This document shows positions 60,376 through 64,000 of a stretch of 64,000 bases of DNA, piece by piece; position 1 is the stretch's first letter, and each line of letters opens with the position of its first letter. Made by a program: the position numbers and the translations under genes. Source of the stretch: Rhodococcus sp. G-MC3 (GTDB taxonomy: Bacteria; Actinomycetota; Actinomycetes; Mycobacteriales; Mycobacteriaceae); contig NZ_JASISW010000008.1 of NCBI RefSeq assembly GCF_030063335.1, positions 186,001 to 250,000 on the forward strand. Reading direction: 5' to 3'. Under the pieces are notes generated by a model. It saw nothing but the letters and a program-made list of their open reading frames with translations, was not told the origin of the DNA and did not search any database.

Positions 60376-61026
60376 CTAGCGCACCAGAGCGTGCTCGAAC
60401 GCGTAGACCACCAACTGGACCCGGTCCCGTAGGCCCAGTTTGGCGAAGATGCGGCTGATGTGGGTTTTCACCGTCGCTTCGCTGAGATACTCGGCTGCAG
60501 CGATCTCGGAGTTGCTGAGGCCCTTCGCTGCGAGTCGGAAGATCTCCTGTTCTCTCGCAGTCAATCGGTTGAACGGTTCGGGAATCACCGGGGCTGCGGG
60601 AATCTCGGTGAAGTGCTGTAGAAGTGCAGTGGTCGCCGACGCCGCGATCACCGAATTGCCCGCGTGGACGGTGCGAATGGCGGCGAGCAAGAATTCGGGA
60701 TCGGCGTCCTTCAACACGAATCCGCTGGCACCTGCCTTGATAGCCTTGGCCGCGCTTTCGTCGAGATCGAAGGTCGTCAGCACCAGAATCCGGGGTGGCT
60801 CCGGCGATGCGCGCACGATCTCGCTGGTCGCGGCGATGCCGTCGAGTACCGGCATTCGGATATCCATGAGGATCACGTCGGGGTGAACGCGTGCCGCCAG
60901 ATCGATGCCTTCGGCGCCGTTACCCGCTTCGCCGACGAATTCGAGATCGCTCTGGGACGAGACCAACATGCGTATCCCGGCGCGAAAGAGCTGCTGATCG
61001 TCGACGAGCGCGACGCGGATCGTCAT
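60376..61026 (-). CDS. NarL/LuxR-type response regulator
   Basis: The start used (MTIRVALVDDQQLFRAG) gives 216 residues: a receiver with phospho-acceptor Asp55 in ILMDIRMPVLDG and a C-terminal LuxR helix-turn-helix (LTAREQEIFRLAAKGLSNSEIAAAEYLSEATVKTHISRIFAKLGLRDRVQLVVYAFE). Its ATG overlaps the kinase stop as ATGA. It probably regulates the ABC pair next to it. Confidence 0.92.
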   Translation of the reverse strand: MTIRVALVDDQQLFRAGIRMLVSSQSDLEFVGEAGNGAEGIDLAARVHPDVILMDIRMPVLDGIAATSEIVRASPEPPRILVLTTFDLDESAAKAIKAGASGFVLKDADPEFLLAAIRTVHAGNSVIAASATTALLQHFTEIPAAPVIPEPFNRLTAREQEIFRLAAKGLSNSEIAAAEYLSEATVKTHISRIFAKLGLRDRVQLVVYAFEHALVR

Positions 61027-62198
61027 TGAGCGGTTCCCATCACTGGAATTCGTGCCACGAGCGTCCACACTCCTTCGTCCTGTCCTGCAGTCAACGAGCC
61101 GCCTGAGAGCACGGCTCGCTCTCGCATACCGATGAGCCCGTGGCCGCCGGGATTATCGGCATCGTCGGAACGCACCCGGTTGCGGATTCGCAAGGTCGAT
61201 TGGTGAGATTCCGATGTCAGTTCGACGCGGACGGGTTGGCTGGAATCGCCGTGTCGGAGCGCGTTTGTCAATGCTTCCTGAGCAATGCGAAACAGCGTGA
61301 GTTGACCACCGACACCGAGGGTGGATGGATCACCCGTGATCTTCAGGTCGATGTGGAGGCCTGCGGTGCGCATGCGCTCGACGAGTGTGCCGAGATCCTG
61401 GGATTGGGAGGCTGGGACGTCGTCGCCATTGTGTCGCAGCTGTGCGAGAACTCCGCGAACGTCGCGCAGCGCGTCGCGGGCGGTGGAGGCGATGGTGCTC
61501 AGTGCGGCCTCGACCGATTCTGGTTCCGCGGCGCGGGCATAACGGGCGCCGTCGGCTTGGGCGATGACGACGGCGAGGGAGTGGGCGACGATGTCGTGCA
61601 TGTCCCGGGCAATGCGATTGCGTTCGTGTTCGATCGCGATCTCCGCAAGCGCCCGAGTTTGCTCCATTTCGGCGAGTTCACTTCGGTGCTTGGATTCGAC
61701 GGACACACGGTTGGCGTAGGCGATCCGCCCCAATGCCCACGACAACCCGAGCACTGCCCAGGACCCGGTGAGGATGATGCCGATCTGCGTCGCATAATCG
61801 CCCATGGTGCGTTCGATCTCGTCCGGAACGAACGGCTCTCCCGCTACGAACGTCAAGAACAGTGCGGCAACGATTCCGCCGCCGACGACGGACACAAGGC
61901 CGAGCTTGCGAACCAGCGGTGAGCCGTAGGCTGCCGTCGCGAACAGCACGAACAGGATCGCCAGATTGCCGGCCTGAGTGCCGAGCGATGCCGACATCTG
62001 TCCGATGGCGCAGATCCACGCCACGCCGAGCGCGAGTGCTGGGGAGGCTCGCCGTAGTGCAAGCGCGACGGCGAATCCGAACAGCAGGACGACGCCGACC
62101 GCGCCGTCTTGCTCTCCAGATCCGAAGAGGAGCGCGGTGAACACAGCAGCGAAGCCGACGTCGACGGCGGTTTGGTAGCGCGACAGCGTCCGGAACAC
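61023..62198 (-). CDS. NarL-system sensor histidine kinase
   Basis: The 391-residue kinase has four to five N-terminal membrane helices (about 11-155), a HisKA_3 domain with the phospho-acceptor His in RIARDMHDIVAHSLA, and an ATPase domain with NALRHGDSSQP and GHGLIGMRERAVLSGG. There is no large extracellular loop, so it likely senses a signal in or at the membrane. Cognate regulator is encoded in the overlapping next gene. Confidence 0.9.
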   Translation of the reverse strand: MFRTLSRYQTAVDVGFAAVFTALLFGSGEQDGAVGVVLLFGFAVALALRRASPALALGVAWICAIGQMSASLGTQAGNLAILFVLFATAAYGSPLVRKLGLVSVVGGGIVAALFLTFVAGEPFVPDEIERTMGDYATQIGIILTGSWAVLGLSWALGRIAYANRVSVESKHRSELAEMEQTRALAEIAIEHERNRIARDMHDIVAHSLAVVIAQADGARYARAAEPESVEAALSTIASTARDALRDVRGVLAQLRHNGDDVPASQSQDLGTLVERMRTAGLHIDLKITGDPSTLGVGGQLTLFRIAQEALTNALRHGDSSQPVRVELTSESHQSTLRIRNRVRSDDADNPGGHGLIGMRERAVLSGGSLTAGQDEGVWTLVARIPVMGTAQ

Positions 62199-62244
62199 GC
62201 CCTACAGCGTACGGCGAAACAGCAATCGATCCGACGTTGCCGAA

Positions 62245-62889
62245 TCAGCTGGTGCGCCGGCGGGCCTTCTCGAGCGCGGCCAGTGTGGTGAGCACCGTCG
62301 TGCGCTGCTTGTCGAGGTCTTTCATTTTTGCACGCGCGGGCAGACCCTGGGCGCCGTCGAGCGCGCTGATCTGCTCGTCGACGCTCGTGAGCTGAACGAG
62401 CAGTTTCTGCACTCGCGATTCGAGCTCGATCATGTCGACGCCCGTCACGCCCGCCTGAGACTTCTTCGTGGGGGCGGACTTGGCAGGTGCAGCAGTCGAC
62501 GTCGAGGTCGAGGTTGTGCCCGGAGCGGCCACTGCAGCAGCTGCCCTGGGGCGCAAGGCTTTGCGGACCGCTGCCGGATCGGGCAGCTTCTCGAGGCGAA
62601 TGCGGTTGAGCACCTCGCGCGCATCACGTGCGGTGACTCGGAACTCGCGCTCCTCCTCGTCCTCGGACGAGAGAGTGCCGCCGAGGGGCCGCAGGCCGTA
62701 CATCCCGATGAAGTGCTTGGCGTCGTCGATGATGGCTTCCTGCTGGCGGCAGAGGCTGCAGCGGGGCTCGTTGCGATACTCCTCGATCGAGTCGGTGCTG
62801 CCACACCAGACGCACCCACCCGGAGTCCAGCGGGCGATTCGGACGGTAGAAGTTACGGCTGGGCTGTCCAAGATTTGTGCGTCGATCAC
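62245..62889 (-). CDS. Hypothetical protein with CxxC zinc hook and coiled coil
   Basis: The 214-residue protein has two CxxC pairs (CVWC and CSLC, about 24 residues in and 18 apart) that would bind zinc, a block AIIDDAKHFIGMYGLRPLGG, an Ala/Thr/Ser-rich linker, and a C-terminal coiled coil (VDMIELESRVQKLLVQLTSVDEQISALDG and LDKQRTTVLTTLAALEKARRR). I recognise no named family. It lies alone between the kinase and prsA on the same strand. It could be a nucleic-acid or protein-binding adaptor. Confidence 0.68.
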   Translation of the reverse strand: MIDAQILDSPAVTSTVRIARWTPGGCVWCGSTDSIEEYRNEPRCSLCRQQEAIIDDAKHFIGMYGLRPLGGTLSSEDEEEREFRVTARDAREVLNRIRLEKLPDPAAVRKALRPRAAAAVAAPGTTSTSTSTAAPAKSAPTKKSQAGVTGVDMIELESRVQKLLVQLTSVDEQISALDGAQGLPARAKMKDLDKQRTTVLTTLAALEKARRRTS

Positions 62890-63036
62890 GACGAGTCATC
62901 TTAGGTTACAACGAAACCCGCTCCGCACACGCCCTCCCGTCGTCCAGCAGATTTCGGTCTGGGTAGTGACCAAATTCATCGGAGTGGGAAAGAAGTGGCG
63001 GAGCGGGTGTGAAGAAACCGAACGGACCGTTAAAGG

Positions 63037-64000
63037 CTAGGCGGAACCGTTGAACAGGCTTGTGACCGAACCGTTTTCGAAAACCTCGCGGATGGTGCGC
63101 GCGAGCAACGGTGCGATGGAGAGCTCGGTGAGCGTCGGGAAGCGCTTCTCGTCGGTGATCGGGAGGGTGTTGGTGACCACAACTTCCTTGGCTCCGCAGT
63201 TGGAGAGACGCTCGGCGGCCGGGTCGCTGAGGACGCCGTGCGTGGCAGCGATGACGACGTCACCTGCGCCTGCCTCCTTGAGGACCTTGACGGCTCCGGC
63301 GATGGTGCCGCCGGTGTCGATCATGTCGTCGATCAGGATGCAGGTGCGCCCTTCCACGTCACCGACGACGCGGTTGGACTTGACCTGGTTGGGCACCAAC
63401 GGGTCACGCGTCTTGTGAATGAACGCCAGCGGTGCACCGTCGAAGCTGTCGGCCCACTTCTCGGCGACGCGGACGCGGCCGGAATCGGGGGAGACGACGG
63501 TGATGTGCTCGAGGCTGTACTTGCCGCGGATGTGCCCGGCGAGCTGGCTGTGCGCGTGCATGTGATCGACGGGGCCGTCGAAGAAGCCCTGGATCTGGTC
63601 GGTGTGCAGGTCGACCGTGATGATGCGGTCGGCGCCCGCGGTCTTGAGCAGATCGGCGACAAGACGGGCCGAGATGGGCTCGCGTCCGCGGTGCTTCTTG
63701 TCCTGGCGGGCGTACGGGTAGAAGGGCAGGATCGCGGTGATCCGCTTTGCCGAGCCACGCTTGAGGGCATCGATCATGATGAGCTGTTCCATCAACCAGG
63801 TGTTGAGGGGGTATGGGTGGCTCTGCAGTACGAAGGCGTCGGATCCGCGAACCGACTCCTCGAAGCGAACGAAGATCTCACCGTTGGCGAAGTCACGCGC
63901 TGTTTGCGGAGTGAGCTCGATTCCCAGTTCCTTGGCCACCTGGGTAGCAAGCTCGGGGTGAGCTCGACCCGAGAAGAGCATGAGGTTCTTCTGGTTGTCG
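63037..64000 (-). CDS. prsA: Ribose-phosphate pyrophosphokinase (N-terminus outside window)
   Basis: The coding sequence runs off the right edge; codons before the internal Met give DNQKNLMLFSGRAHPELA, so the true start is outside. Motifs: FVRFEESVRGSDAFVLQS, DKKHRGREPISARLVADL, and the PRPP loop CILIDDMIDTGGTI. It makes PRPP from ribose 5-phosphate and ATP for nucleotide, His and arabinan precursor synthesis. Gene order (rplY, pth, prsA) is as in M. tuberculosis, with the egt and ABC blocks inserted here. Confidence 0.94.
   Translation of the reverse strand, partial: DNQKNLMLFSGRAHPELATQVAKELGIELTPQTARDFANGEIFVRFEESVRGSDAFVLQSHPYPLNTWLMEQLIMIDALKRGSAKRITAILPFYPYARQDKKHRGREPISARLVADLLKTAGADRIITVDLHTDQIQGFFDGPVDHMHAHSQLAGHIRGKYSLEHITVVSPDSGRVRVAEKWADSFDGAPLAFIHKTRDPLVPNQVKSNRVVGDVEGRTCILIDDMIDTGGTIAGAVKVLKEAGAGDVVIAATHGVLSDPAAERLSNCGAKEVVVTNTLPITDEKRFPTLTELSIAPLLARTIREVFENGSVTSLFNGSA

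Overview
The window is a chromosomal stretch of a mycolic-acid-containing actinobacterium, most likely a Rhodococcus (Nocardiaceae). The signs are a moderately high GC content, an MspA-family porin, a wax-ester synthase/DGAT, ergothioneine genes, an RpfB resuscitation factor, a protein O-mannosyltransferase and a fatty acyl-AMP ligase. From memory, the gene order follows the Mycobacterium tuberculosis block from Rv0981 (mprA) to Rv1017c (prsA), with Rhodococcus-specific insertions. The genus is inferred from gene content; no alignment was possible.

Layout. 1-1998: the 3' part of a DUF222/HNH endonuclease gene and a TRIC/UPF0126 membrane protein. 2045-9151: the envelope-stress block mprA-mprB-pepD-moaB2, a small conserved gene, an MspA porin, a lipoprotein and convergent mscL. 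9417-15812: a SAF-domain protein, a Ruc/FmdB zinc-ribbon chaperone-like gene, 5-formyl-THF cyclo-ligase, then galU-glp(moeA)-rimJ-glpR, a set tied to polar growth and division. 15902-18576: tRNA-Ala(CGC), a possible 29-residue microprotein, two coupled GyrI-like ligand-binding proteins and a butyrolactone-receptor-like TetR regulator. 18595-28751: a sulfite-oxidase-like pair, SDR, soxR, arcA, arsC, GntR and DoxX genes, a BCCT transporter, pmt and rsmI. 28728-33289: SRPBCC protein, lipase, WS/DGAT, a tandem repeat and a complete IS3-family element. 33325-41882: metG, tatD, rpfB, ksgA, a WYL regulator, ispE and an ABC-F ATPase. 41968-47801: a GNAT enzyme, NTF2-like and DUF4166 proteins, a crotonase, a disordered protein, pnuC and prfC. 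47935-50899: pks16-type FAAL, pth and rplY. 51007-58186: a TetR/EamA pair and the ergothioneine operon egtABCD with a divergent PLP enzyme that may supply the EgtE step. 58183-64000: an FtsX-type ABC exporter, a LuxR-type two-component system, a zinc-hook protein and partial prsA.

Themes: envelope stress sensing (MprAB-PepD, with matching TCTCAG direct repeats upstream of mprA and pepD), cell-wall growth, tRNA/rRNA maturation and redox buffering. The most unusual parts are non-coding: three short tandem-repeat arrays (upstream of tRNA-Ala, after WS/DGAT, and between the PLP enzyme and egtA), a GCATGAATG/CATTCATGC intergenic palindrome present twice (once split in its loop by the IS element), a triple 10-bp-phased GTAAC array, and the compact unit at 16032-16121.
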